Shown here in pieces: positions 31,035-39,992 of a DNA stretch of 64,000 nt. The position numbers and the translations under genes were made by a program. Location of the stretch: assembly GCA_003485325.1 (NCBI GenBank), contig DMZI01000035.1, forward strand, positions 3,487 through 67,486, read 5' to 3'. The DNA comes from Desulfotomaculum sp. (GTDB taxonomy: Bacteria > Bacillota > Desulfotomaculia > Desulfotomaculales > Nap2-2B). The notes beneath the pieces were generated by a model. That model worked only from the letters and a program-made list of their open reading frames with translations, was not told the DNA's origin and made no database searches. Position 1 is the first letter of the stretch; each line of letters starts with the position of its first letter.

Positions 31035-32318
31035 TTAACTATCAGTTTCAACTTTTAAACTCAGGTAGGTGCTCCAGTTGCCTGCATCGTCGCCCGCTTT
31101 AACCTTGAAGGTGTATTCGGCGCCTTCTTCCAGGCCCGATATGGTGACTTCATTCTTGTCAGCGCCTAAAATTGCCTTTAACTCGTCATCCTGGTAGACC
31201 TTGTACTTGGTTACTTCTTCATTATCCGTGGCATCCGGCCATTCCAGGGTGACGCTTGTCTTAGTTATGGAGCTAGCCTCAAGTTCACTTCCTGAGGGCC
31301 AGATTGGGTTCGTGGTGTCGTTTGCTTCCTTGGTAGTTACTTCCACCGAAGGGCCATCCATACTCCAGTTGCCGGCCGCGTCCCGCGCCTGGACGGTAAA
31401 TTCATATTCTGCATCGGAGTCCAGGCCGGTAATCGTGGTAGTGAGTGCTTGATTAACTGTCTTTACCTTATCCACCCCGTCATCGGTGTAAGTTATTTTA
31501 TAGCCGGTAACTTTCACATTGTCGTCAGCCGGGTCCCATTCAAGTTCTACGCTATCCGTGCCGACATTGGTCGCCGTGATTTTGCTGTCACTATCCCAAA
31601 TTGGGGCATATACATCATCAGTTACCGAAGGGCCGTTATCATACAAAGCGTTTATGATTATAAAAATCTCTACCCGCTTGATGGTGCCGTTTGGGTTAAA
31701 GTTGCCGTCGGGGTTGCCTTTGATAATCCCCAGCTTATAAAGGGCCAGGATATACCCATAGTCCTCATCGGAGATTAGGCCGCTGTCCTTAAAGGGGTTA
31801 AAACTTAGTTCGGATACGGATACCGGTTCCAGCATCCCGCACTTCTCCAGGTACTTTGACAGTAGAATGCAGGACTCCAGGCGGCTCATCTGCACATGCG
31901 AGTGAAAGCGTTTGAGGTTGATGAAGTTATTTTTCACTGCCCGCTTCACCTCGTTTTTCGCCCATACCGGTACGTCGCTGTCTTCGTCAACTGCGTCCTC
32001 GTTTTCGGGCATGTCTTCGTCTGCTGCCTGGATGTTAAATATTTTGAATACAGCCCGGTCGATAAGTACCGTTACCTCCGCTTGGGTGCACAGGTTATTG
32101 GGACGGAAAGTTCCGTCACCATATCCGCACGCAATGCCCTTGGCCTGCATTTTTTCAATCACCTGCCTTGCCCAGTGGCCTTGAATGTCCGAGAATTTCA
32201 CCTGCTTAATCAAACCAAGCCCATTTCCTTTGGCATTGGCAGGCTTTGCCGCCGCAGTTCCAACGCTGACAGTGAGCAGCATGGTGAGTGTCAACAATAG
32301 CGCAAGGATTTTCTTCAT
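31035..32318 (-). CDS. S-layer homology and fibronectin type III surface protein
   Basis: 427 aa. A signal peptide (MKKILALLLTLTMLLTVSVG, TAAA) is followed by three SLH repeats (FSDIQGHWARQVIEKMQAKG; the divergent VPVWAKNEVKRAVKNNFI; FKDSGLISDEDYGYILALYK with GIIKGNPDGNFNPNG), then two FN3 domains (VELEWDPADDNVKVTGYKIT, VTLEWPDATDNEEVTKYKVY). SLH domains hold such proteins on pyruvylated wall polymers. The frame continues upstream to 32579 without RBS, but ATG 32318 lies 8 nt after GAGGAGG. No enzymatic domain is seen; a structural or adhesion role is likely. Confidence 0.92.
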   Translation of the reverse strand: MKKILALLLTLTMLLTVSVGTAAAKPANAKGNGLGLIKQVKFSDIQGHWARQVIEKMQAKGIACGYGDGTFRPNNLCTQAEVTVLIDRAVFKIFNIQAADEDMPENEDAVDEDSDVPVWAKNEVKRAVKNNFINLKRFHSHVQMSRLESCILLSKYLEKCGMLEPVSVSELSFNPFKDSGLISDEDYGYILALYKLGIIKGNPDGNFNPNGTIKRVEIFIIINALYDNGPSVTDDVYAPIWDSDSKITATNVGTDSVELEWDPADDNVKVTGYKITYTDDGVDKVKTVNQALTTTITGLDSDAEYEFTVQARDAAGNWSMDGPSVEVTTKEANDTTNPIWPSGSELEASSITKTSVTLEWPDATDNEEVTKYKVYQDDELKAILGADKNEVTISGLEEGAEYTFKVKAGDDAGNWSTYLSLKVETDS

Positions 32319-32429
32319 TATCCATTCCTCCTCTATGATTTTATTGCTCTTAATAAGCCAATACGTTAACCAATGTAAAAAATGTGGGGTATCCTTAAGC
32401 CTAAAAAATAACATAAGAGCAGGACTGGT

Positions 32430-32702
32430 TTGCATGTATTTATGGAACTGCTTGAGAAAACACTCAATTATCATTGGCTGACGGATCCTGACAACATACC
32501 CGTGATGGGCGATGGAACAACGCACTATTACCACCAGGGTCCGGTATTTATTGACGATGCTGATGAAGAAACGGAACAAGCGCTTCGTTGGAACCAGGAG
32601 GAAAATACAAACGTCCGGGAAAAGGATATGGGCGCCCTAAAGGGCGCCAACTTAAAAGACCTGTGTGACCTAATACTGGTATTATTACAGAAGTGGCGGT
32701 GA
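32430..32702 (+). CDS. Hypothetical protein, doubtful
   Basis: 90 aa, acidic (LDEKTLNYHWLT-like start, then FIDDADEETEQALRWNQEEN). Start TTG 32430 or ATG 32442 has no good RBS, and the family is unknown. A palindrome GGCGCCCTAAAGGGCGCC occurs inside. It may be real, or a fragment lying between two surface-protein genes. Confidence 0.3.
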   Translation: MHVFMELLEKTLNYHWLTDPDNIPVMGDGTTHYYHQGPVFIDDADEETEQALRWNQEENTNVREKDMGALKGANLKDLCDLILVLLQKWR

Positions 32703-32748
32703 GAGTTACCCAACAACTACAGGACTTTCGATACAAAACGTATGTGAG

Positions 32749-33186
32749 TTGACAATATACAGCGTTAAACAAGCACATGTGTCTGCCATAGCGCCGGAAT
32801 GTATGTTTTCCACTGATAAAACCTCGGGCAAAGTCCCGCTCACAATAAAGTTCATAGACCAGTCTGCTAACTTTCCTGCGTCATGGGCATGGGACTTTGA
32901 TAATGACGGAAATATAGATTTTACCACTAAAAATCCATCCTATACCTACAATACTCCAGGTATATACAGCGTCAAGCTTACTGTTGGCAATTCCGCCGGT
33001 TCTGATAACGAGATTAAGGTTGATTACATTATCTTTAACACAGAAACTTCAAATATACTATCCCAGCCAAAAACAAAAGGTAAGGCTGGCAAACATTCAA
33101 ATTGGTCAATTATCACTCCAGTGATAATATTGGCTGTTGTAGTTTTTAGTATGGGAATTATCTTTTATAGAATGCGCCGACGGTAG
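32749..33186 (+). CDS. PKD-domain protein with C-terminal membrane anchor, probably 5'-truncated
   Basis: 145 aa from TTG 32749. One PKD domain (PLTIKFIDQSANFPASWAWD, FDNDGNIDFTTKNPSYTYNT, GIYSVKLTVGNSAGSDNE) is followed by a linker and one transmembrane helix (IITPVIILAVVVFSMGIIFY) with a basic end. There is no signal peptide and no RBS. The same frame continues upstream for about 70 nt (YYYRSGGESYPTTTGLSIQN) to a stop, and that stretch looks like the end of another extracellular domain. It is probably the C-terminal remnant of a larger surface protein. Confidence 0.65.
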   Translation: MTIYSVKQAHVSAIAPECMFSTDKTSGKVPLTIKFIDQSANFPASWAWDFDNDGNIDFTTKNPSYTYNTPGIYSVKLTVGNSAGSDNEIKVDYIIFNTETSNILSQPKTKGKAGKHSNWSIITPVIILAVVVFSMGIIFYRMRRR

Positions 33187-33318
33187 CAGTTTCCAATAGC
33201 ATACTCTTTGATAATGTCAATTAAAAATTTGGTTCCCCAGCACCTCTTCCATCTGGGAAACTCTGTCCCCAAATTGTTCCTAATTAACAAAATTCCCAAT
33301 ACAGTTCTAAAAAGCACA

Positions 33319-33340
33319 ACCCCGCAAATCCTTGCGGGGT
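33319..33340 (-). terminator. Terminator of tRNA-Trp
   Basis: On the minus strand, ACCCCGCAA / TTGCGGGGT (9-bp stem, 4-nt loop), followed by TTGTGCTTTTT. Confidence 0.75.
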
Positions 33341-33352
33341 ATGATTATTCTT

Positions 33353-33428
<76 letters not shown>

Positions 33429-33516
33429 ATATTTTTGCTATCTAATTATAGGATAAATTTTATAAGCATGTCAAGTGGACTGCCCGCCCACTAAAATATA
33501 AGAAAAGTGCAGGAAT

Positions 33517-33545
33517 TTGACCTTCTAATGAAGAATATGTAAATA
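33517..33545 (+). promoter_or_regulatory. Candidate promoter
   Basis: TTGACC (33517-33522), a 17-bp spacer and TAAATA (33540-33545), about 30 nt before the start of the zinc-ribbon gene. It diverges from tRNA-Trp. Confidence 0.45.
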
Positions 33546-33577
33546 TAAAAGTACTATTTATTTCAGGGGGTATTTTT

Positions 33578-33748
33578 TTGGATAAGCGGTGTATGTTATG
33601 CGGACGTCTTTTTGAGGTTGAGGAAGCGGCGCCTGATCCATATGATGATGAAGACATACCCAAAAAATCTGCAAGCATTTGCCTGCTCTGCCAGGCCAAA
33701 CTGCGGCATGAGGCGGATGAGTCACAGAAATCACCTAAACCCATGTAA
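33578..33748 (+). CDS. Small zinc-ribbon protein (DUF2197-like)
   Basis: 56 aa. MDKRCMLCGRLFEVEEAAPD, then ICLLCQAKLRHEAD. Two CxxC knuckles about 35 residues apart form a zinc ribbon resembling the DUF2197/YlaI family of Firmicutes. Start TTG 33578 follows CAGGGGG. It precedes the UPF0182 gene by 36 nt, probably in one operon. Too small to assign a role. Confidence 0.7.
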   Translation: MDKRCMLCGRLFEVEEAAPDPYDDEDIPKKSASICLLCQAKLRHEADESQKSPKPM

Positions 33749-33784
33749 CAGATTATATTTATTATATTTAAGGAGGCCTTTTTA

Positions 33785-36523
33785 TTGCGTTCATTTCGAC
33801 CGCTGACAATAGGGATCCTGGTAGTCCTTTTTTTGTTTTTTTTGCTTGCCAAATGGGGCGGGTACCTGTACATAGATTGGCTGTGGTTTAAAAGCTTAAA
33901 TTATCAACATGTCTATATCACTCGTTACATCTCGGAAATACTTCTTCGCGTATCGGTATTTATTCTAACATTTTTGCTGCTGTTTTTAAGCCTTATGCTG
34001 ACACGCCGGACAATTACTTCGGCAGTACAGTCGTCCAGGCAGATTGAAGAGGGTGGCGTGATAACACTTCAGCGTTCTCCTTTGCTTCAGTTTGTAAACA
34101 ACAAAACTGTTACTATCGTGTTTGTCTTGATGAGTGTTTTAATGGGTTTAATGGTAAGTTCTTCAGTAACAGGGGATTGGGTTATACTTCAAAAATTTCT
34201 TCATCCCAGTCCATTTGGTTTAAATGATCCGATTTTTAATAAGGATATAGGTTTCTATGTTTTTCAACTGCCATTCTTCCAGTTTCTTTACAAATTATCT
34301 ATTTCGTTAATATTTTTAATTGCCGTCTGGACTGCTTTGGCCTATTTTTCAGCCGGCGCCGTAAGCGGGAACCTCAGCGTAAGAAAAATTTTTGATATTT
34401 CAGCAGCTCGCTATCATCTTTCTATCCTGGTGGCTGTTTATTTCCTTTTAAGGGCATGGGGATACAGGCTGCAGCAGTATACCTTGCTGAATTCTGCACA
34501 GGGTGTTGTCTACGGCCCGGGGTATACGGATATTCACGCAAACCTGCTGGCATATAAAGTTATGTTTTTTCTTGCCGCTCTTACAGGTATTATAGTTTTG
34601 ATTAATATCTTCATGCGGCGTTTCCGTATGATTGTTTATGCAATAGGGTTCATGATTGCCGCCGCGATTATTTTAAACGGGATTTATCCGGCATTAGTTC
34701 AAAAACTTGTCGTTCTGCCCAGTGAAATGGAAAAGGAGAAACCCTATATTGAAAATAGTATTAAATACACGCGTATTGCTTATAACATTGAAGCGATCGA
34801 CAAAAAATTGTTCCCCGCAGGAAAAACATTAAGTGTTGCCGATGTCAAGGATAATCAGGATACGATAAAAAACATTCGTTTATGGGATTACAGGCCTTTA
34901 CAGCAAACGTACAGTCAACTTCAGGAAATGCGCACCTATTATGAGTTTAAGGATATCGATATTGACCGTTATAACATTGACGGCCAATACCGTCAGGTAA
35001 TGCTGGCGGCCCGGGAATTAAATCAGGAAAAGCTTCCTGATCAGGCTAAAACTTGGATTAATCAGCGCCTGAAATACACACATGGATATGGAGTTGCGTT
35101 GAGCCCGGTAAACGAAATTACAGGTGAAGGTCTCCCGAACCTGCTTATAAAAGACATCCCGCCAACAACAAGTACGAATTTAAAAGTAAACAGGCCTGAA
35201 ATTTACTTTGGCGAACTGACTAATAATTATGTCATTGTTAATACCCGCGGCCAGGAATTTAATTATCCCATGGGTGATGATAACGCCTGGTCGACTTATC
35301 AGGGTAAAGATGGCGTTGAAATAGGTTCTATATTCCGCCGCCTGATTTTTGCCCTGACTTTTAATGATTATAAACTTCTGCTTTCAGGCGAGGTAAGCAG
35401 TGAAAGCCAGGCGCTATACTACCGGAGTCTATACCAGCGTGTTCCTAAAATAGCTCCTTTTCTTCTTTATGATGGAGATCCGTATCTTGTGATTGATAAT
35501 GGCAAACTATACTGGATGTGGGACGCTTATACAACTACAGACATGTTTCCCTATTCCGAACCGTTTGCAAATAAAATGAATTATATCCGGAATTCAGTGA
35601 AAGTTGTAGTGGATGCCTACACCGGTAAAGTTACGTATTACATTGCAGATTCTGCGGATCCCGTGCTGAAGACTTATCAGAAAATATTTCCCGGACTTTT
35701 CACTTCGGAAATGCCCTCAGGATTGAAGGAGCATATTCGTTATCCCGAAGATTTGTTTGTAATTCAAGCCAACAAATATATGGTTTACCACATGCAGAAT
35801 TACCGTGTTTTCTATAATAAGGAGGACAAGTGGAACTTGCCGACAGAGCTTTTTTACGGTGAGGAACAGACTATGGAACCATACTATACCATTGCCAGAC
35901 TGCCTGGAGAAGAAAAGCCTGAATATATACAGATTATACCTTTCACACCGCATAATAAAAAGAATATGATTGCCTGGTTCGCCGGCCGCTCAGACGGCAA
36001 AAATTATGGCAAGCTGCTCGTTTACGAATTTCCGAAGCAGGAACTGGTCTTTGGCCCTATGCAGGTTGAGGCCAGGATAAACCAGGATACAACTATTTCG
36101 CAGCAGCTTTCCCTGTGGGACCAAAGGGGGTCGCAGGTCATACGCGGCAACATGATGGTCATTCCGGTTAAGGACTCCCTAATTTATGTTGAGCCTTTGT
36201 ACCTTCAGGCGGAGCAGGGTAAAATGCCCGAACTTAGCCGTGTAATCGTTGCGCATGGCGACCGTGTAGTTATGGAGAAAACACTCGGGGCGTCACTGGA
36301 AAAAATATTTGGCGGGCAGGACATTATAGAACCATCCAAACAACAACCTGCCGGTAGACAGGGGGCTAATGAGACAGAAACTGTTTCCAGCCTTGCCCAA
36401 AAAGCAAACCAGCTCTTTGATGATGCGCAAAAGAAGATTGCCAGCGGGGACTGGGCAGGGTATGGAAATTTGATGAGGCAGTTGGAAGATACTTTAAATG
36501 AGTTGGCTACCAAGGCCAGGTGA
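33785..36523 (+). CDS. UPF0182 family membrane protein
   Basis: 912 aa. The N-terminal third has about seven transmembrane helices (GILVVLFLFFLLAKWGGYLY and onward). A large extracytoplasmic region follows, carrying the family signatures NIRLWDYRPLQQTYSQLQEM, YYEFKDIDIDRY, THGYGVALSPVNEITGEGLP and FGGQDI near the C-terminus. Function is unknown throughout the family. Start TTG 33785 lies after AAGGAGG. It is followed by pfkA after 47 nt. Confidence 0.93.
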   Translation: MRSFRPLTIGILVVLFLFFLLAKWGGYLYIDWLWFKSLNYQHVYITRYISEILLRVSVFILTFLLLFLSLMLTRRTITSAVQSSRQIEEGGVITLQRSPLLQFVNNKTVTIVFVLMSVLMGLMVSSSVTGDWVILQKFLHPSPFGLNDPIFNKDIGFYVFQLPFFQFLYKLSISLIFLIAVWTALAYFSAGAVSGNLSVRKIFDISAARYHLSILVAVYFLLRAWGYRLQQYTLLNSAQGVVYGPGYTDIHANLLAYKVMFFLAALTGIIVLINIFMRRFRMIVYAIGFMIAAAIILNGIYPALVQKLVVLPSEMEKEKPYIENSIKYTRIAYNIEAIDKKLFPAGKTLSVADVKDNQDTIKNIRLWDYRPLQQTYSQLQEMRTYYEFKDIDIDRYNIDGQYRQVMLAARELNQEKLPDQAKTWINQRLKYTHGYGVALSPVNEITGEGLPNLLIKDIPPTTSTNLKVNRPEIYFGELTNNYVIVNTRGQEFNYPMGDDNAWSTYQGKDGVEIGSIFRRLIFALTFNDYKLLLSGEVSSESQALYYRSLYQRVPKIAPFLLYDGDPYLVIDNGKLYWMWDAYTTTDMFPYSEPFANKMNYIRNSVKVVVDAYTGKVTYYIADSADPVLKTYQKIFPGLFTSEMPSGLKEHIRYPEDLFVIQANKYMVYHMQNYRVFYNKEDKWNLPTELFYGEEQTMEPYYTIARLPGEEKPEYIQIIPFTPHNKKNMIAWFAGRSDGKNYGKLLVYEFPKQELVFGPMQVEARINQDTTISQQLSLWDQRGSQVIRGNMMVIPVKDSLIYVEPLYLQAEQGKMPELSRVIVAHGDRVVMEKTLGASLEKIFGGQDIIEPSKQQPAGRQGANETETVSSLAQKANQLFDDAQKKIASGDWAGYGNLMRQLEDTLNELATKAR

Positions 36524-36570
36524 GGGGAAGAATAAAATAATTAATTTTGGGATAAAAGGAGGCTGCCTTA

Positions 36571-37659
36571 ATGAGCAAGATAAGGAATATAGGAGTGCTT
36601 ACCGGTGGTGGGGATGCGCCGGGCCTCAATGCAGTTATCCGGGCGGTTGTTAAGACTGCCAAACTATATGGTCTTGGTGTTGTTGGTTTTTTAAACGGGT
36701 TTGGGGGACTAATCAAAAACCAGGTACGCGAGTTAAGTGAGCGGGATGTAGCGGGGATACTTCCACGCGGGGGGACCATTCTCGGAACAACAAACCGGGA
36801 CAACCCCTTTTCTTATCCTATAATAAAGGATGGCAAAAAAGTTTATGTAGATGTGTCCGATCGGATTTTCGAGAATATAAGCATTCAAGAGGTTGATGCG
36901 CTGATCATTATCGGTGGTGATGGCAGCCTTGCCATCGGAAGGGACCTGCATGATAAAGGTTTACCGGTCGTTTGCGTGCCAAAAACAATAGATAATGATC
37001 TTTGGGCAACGGAACAGACTTTCGGTTTTGACAGCGCAATGGCTACTGCAACCGATGCCATAGATAAACTTCATACCACGGCTGAATCTCATCACCGCGT
37101 TATGGTATTGGAAGTTATGGGTCGTTATGCGGGCTGGATTGCGCTTACTTCAGGCATCGCCGGCGGCGCGGATGTCATTCTTATTCCTGAAATACCTTAT
37201 CAGATAGAAAGTATAGTCAAAAAAATCAACGAGAGAAGCCGTCAGGACAAACAGTTTAGTATTATTGTAGTGGCTGAGGGCGCTAAGCCTTTGGGTGGCG
37301 AAATGGTTGTGCAGAAAAGAATTGAGGATAGCTTTGAACCTATAAGGCTTGGAGGAATCGGCAATGTATTGGGCGAGCAACTAGAAGAAGTAACAGGCAA
37401 GGAGACCAGAGTAACAGTTTTAGGCCACCTGCAGCGGGGCGGATCACCGACGCCGTATGATCGCATCCTGGCAACACGCTACGGGACAGGCGCTGTAAAA
37501 TTGATTGTGGACGGCCGCTTCGGAGAAATGGTTTGTTTAACCGGCCCGACAATTTCATCAGCACCTTTGAGGGAAGCCGCAGGTAAAATACGCCAGGTCC
37601 CTCTGGATAGCGATTTGATATATTCTGCACGGATGTTGGGAATTTCTATGGGTGATTAA
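36571..37659 (+). CDS. pfkA: 6-phosphofructokinase
   Basis: 362 aa, longer than the 320-aa E. coli type. Phosphorylates fructose-6-phosphate. Seen: GVLTGGGDAPGLNAVIRAVV, GGDGSLAIGRDL and VPKTIDNDL, then MGRYAGWIAL and VLGHLQRGGSPTPYDR. The Gly in GGDGS (E. coli 104) points to ATP, while Lys in PKTIDND (E. coli 124) is the residue kept in PPi-type and actinobacterial enzymes. It therefore belongs to the long, mixed-signature clade, and the phosphoryl donor is not certain. RBS AAGGAGG precedes the ATG. Confidence 0.93.
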   Translation: MSKIRNIGVLTGGGDAPGLNAVIRAVVKTAKLYGLGVVGFLNGFGGLIKNQVRELSERDVAGILPRGGTILGTTNRDNPFSYPIIKDGKKVYVDVSDRIFENISIQEVDALIIIGGDGSLAIGRDLHDKGLPVVCVPKTIDNDLWATEQTFGFDSAMATATDAIDKLHTTAESHHRVMVLEVMGRYAGWIALTSGIAGGADVILIPEIPYQIESIVKKINERSRQDKQFSIIVVAEGAKPLGGEMVVQKRIEDSFEPIRLGGIGNVLGEQLEEVTGKETRVTVLGHLQRGGSPTPYDRILATRYGTGAVKLIVDGRFGEMVCLTGPTISSAPLREAAGKIRQVPLDSDLIYSARMLGISMGD

Positions 37660-37756
37660 GTTAAGCTAAAAATCGTCAAAACAATACCATATATTACCAA
37701 GGTAATATCTGCCGCGCCGTCGAATATGTACCATTAAGATTGCGGGGTAGATGTTC

Positions 37757-38284
37757 ATGAATAAAATACCCAAACTCTTTAATTGTTTTGGAAATTGGTT
37801 TAATAAAAGGTTATATGTTTGGTTCTCGGCTTTTTTAATTTGCAGCTTTTTTGTATCGGGGCTCTGTATGGGTAGGGGACCCGAAGAAAAGACCTCCACT
37901 TTAAAGAACGATTTGACGGTAGTCATCAAAGGAGGTATAGGTGACAATAGCTGGTGGTACGCTAATAGCCCTAGTGAAGTGAGGACAATATTATCCCGTT
38001 ATTATACGGGCCCTTTATTAGATCAATTAAGTCAGGATTGCTGGATATTTGTTCAACAGCCGACCGATTGGTACTGTCAGGATTCGTTATCAGATATCGA
38101 AATAATACGTCAGAATAAATCCCAGGCAGAAGTGATTGCCCTCTTAAAAGATTATAATTTATTGACAGGTAAGAGCAGGGCAGGGGAGGCCAAATATATT
38201 TTTACAAAAACGGAACAGGGTTGGCGAATCTGTTCCGCCCGGTATAGTTGGCCGCAAGAAAATGAAGGGGAATTATCCCGTTGA
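37757..38284 (+). CDS. Exported or membrane-anchored protein, unknown function
   Basis: 175 aa. An N-terminal hydrophobic segment (LYVWFSAFLICSFFVSGLCM) is followed by a soluble domain with IKGGIGDNSWWYANSPSEVR and LLKDYNLLTGKSRAGEAKY. The C-terminal half resembles small NTF2-like accessory domains, but no family can be named. The start could also be ATG 37751. Its TGA overlaps the TTG start of the glycosyltransferase (TTGA), so the two are translationally coupled. Confidence 0.7.
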   Translation: MNKIPKLFNCFGNWFNKRLYVWFSAFLICSFFVSGLCMGRGPEEKTSTLKNDLTVVIKGGIGDNSWWYANSPSEVRTILSRYYTGPLLDQLSQDCWIFVQQPTDWYCQDSLSDIEIIRQNKSQAEVIALLKDYNLLTGKSRAGEAKYIFTKTEQGWRICSARYSWPQENEGELSR

Positions 38285-39456
38285 AAATAGGTTTCTTTAC
38301 AGATAGTTATTTCCCATATACCAGTGGGGTTGTCCATTCAATAGACACATTTAATCAGGAATTAGTGGCCTTAGGTCATGAAGTATTTATTTTTGCTCCC
38401 AGTTACCCAAACGTTCAGGATGATCAGGAAAACGTATTTCGCTTTAGTTCTCTTCCTGCCCCAACAAACCGTGATTTTACGCTGGCATTTCCTTTTTCAT
38501 TTCATTTAGGAAATATTCTTGAAAAATGGCAGCCCGAAATAATCCACGCTCATTCCCCTTTTATTCTTGGTCATGTCGGATCCATCTGCGCCCGCCGGTT
38601 GAAAATACCGCTTATTTTTACATTTCATACACTCTATGATGAATATGTTCATTATTTTCCCATTGCCCAGAAGGTAACCAAGAATGTTGTCAGGAGTATT
38701 TCGCGAAATTTTTGCAACCAGAGCAATGTTGTCATAGTGCCTACTGAAGTTGTCCGTGAACATTTGTTGCAAATGGGTGTTTCCACCCGGATCAAAAAAA
38801 TTCCTACTGGTATTAAACTAAGTGAATTCTCAAATCCGGACAGGTTCTGGCTTAAGAAACAATATGGCATTCCGGATAGAAGTAGAGTCCTTCTTTTTGT
38901 AGGACGGTTAGGTCAGGAGAAGAATATATATTTCCTGCTCGAATGTTTTCAGAAAATTGTTGCTGAATTGCCCGGGACTTTTCTGGTTTTGGTTGGAAGC
39001 GGCCCCGAGGAGGAAGAGTTAAAGAACTGGGCAACTGTCCAGGGACTGAGCAAAAATATTATTTTTGCGGGAAAAAAAGATAAGAGTGAAATGTCACGAC
39101 ATTATGCGGGCTCAGATCTTTTTGTGTTTACTTCCTTAACAGAAACTCAGGGGTTGGTAATTGCCGAGGCCAAGGCTGCCGGAATCCCATCTGTTGCAAT
39201 TAAAGCAAACGGTGTAAGCGAGATGGTGGAAAATGGCGAGGACGGTTTCCTTACCGATGCGGACCAGGATTTGTTCACAGAAAAGGTTATCCTGCTTTTA
39301 AAGGATAATATAATGCGTAAAAGGTTCTCTGACAGGGCCAAAGAAAATGTAAAAAGGATTTCCTCCAGACGATGCGCCTTGGACTTGATTGATATCTACC
39401 AGGAAGTACTGCAGGTGGGTGGGGTAAAAAAGTACCTGGTTAACGGTGAAAAGTAG
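38281..39456 (+). CDS. GT4 family glycosyltransferase (diacylglycerol glucosyltransferase-like)
   Basis: 391 aa GT-B enzyme. N-domain: GFFTDSYFPYTSGVVHSIDT, IIHAHSPFILGHVGSICARR, TFHTLYDEYVHYFP. C-domain: LLFVGRLGQEKNIYFLLECF, LVGSGPEEEEL, and SLTETQGLVIAEAKAAGIPS with the donor-site Glu-x7-Glu. It is close to 1,2-diacylglycerol 3-glucosyltransferases that make membrane glycolipids, so it probably acts at the inner face of the membrane using UDP-glucose. Start TTG 38281. Confidence 0.88.
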   Translation: MKIGFFTDSYFPYTSGVVHSIDTFNQELVALGHEVFIFAPSYPNVQDDQENVFRFSSLPAPTNRDFTLAFPFSFHLGNILEKWQPEIIHAHSPFILGHVGSICARRLKIPLIFTFHTLYDEYVHYFPIAQKVTKNVVRSISRNFCNQSNVVIVPTEVVREHLLQMGVSTRIKKIPTGIKLSEFSNPDRFWLKKQYGIPDRSRVLLFVGRLGQEKNIYFLLECFQKIVAELPGTFLVLVGSGPEEEELKNWATVQGLSKNIIFAGKKDKSEMSRHYAGSDLFVFTSLTETQGLVIAEAKAAGIPSVAIKANGVSEMVENGEDGFLTDADQDLFTEKVILLLKDNIMRKRFSDRAKENVKRISSRRCALDLIDIYQEVLQVGGVKKYLVNGEK

Positions 39457-39535
39457 GAAATGCGTTTTTGAATTTATAGTTTACATAATATCTATTATGA
39501 GAACATATTTAAAAACCCCCTTTCACCCTTTGTTA

Positions 39536-39736
39536 TTATTTTTTGGTCTCTTCCGTAATTGCAGAAGTTCCTGTTAAGAAAATGCCGTAATCGGGTGCTT
39601 CAAGGCACAAGCCGCAGTTATCGCATACTTTTTTATTATCAAGACTGCAAATAAAACACTCGCAGCAATTGTCACAAAGCTTGTATTTTTCCAACATACA
39701 CATTTTAAGAATAAGCTTATGCTTTTTACCCTTCAT
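39536..39736 (-). CDS. Small Cys-rich protein, unknown
   Basis: 66 aa with ten Cys: CMLEKYKLCDNCCECFICS and KKVCDNCGLCLEAPDYG. The CxxCCxCxxC and CxxCxxC groupings suggest zinc or Fe-S binding. RBS AAGGAAG lies 6 nt before the ATG. It stands downstream of pstA on the same strand, with about 250 bp between. Family not recognised. Confidence 0.6.
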   Translation of the reverse strand: MKGKKHKLILKMCMLEKYKLCDNCCECFICSLDNKKVCDNCGLCLEAPDYGIFLTGTSAITEETKK

Positions 39737-39810
39737 TGCCAGCTTCCTTACATAAGGAATCTTTTTATAAGCTTATCCTCTTTTTTGTAAAAAATCATTA
39801 AATCTACCTT

Positions 39811-39929
39811 CAATTAACTAAAATAAGAGGTAAACTGATGGCTTCATATGTTTAAAAGATACTTTAATCTTGGCCCTTATTTATTATGCGAAAATCTTAT
39901 TACTCTCAATTAACTAAAACAAGAGGTGA
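39811..39929. repeat. Pair of near-identical direct repeats
   Basis: CAATTAACTAAAATAAGAGG at 39811-39830 and CAATTAACTAAAACAAGAGG at 39907-39926 differ at one base. Both continue with GT and AA, 96 bp apart start to start. They lie between the Cys-rich gene and pstA, with no ORF in between. Confidence 0.7.
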
Positions 39930-39992
39930 AAGGTAAAATAGAAAAAATATACGCATGTTTTTAGGGAATATTCTATAGATATAAAATTTTTA

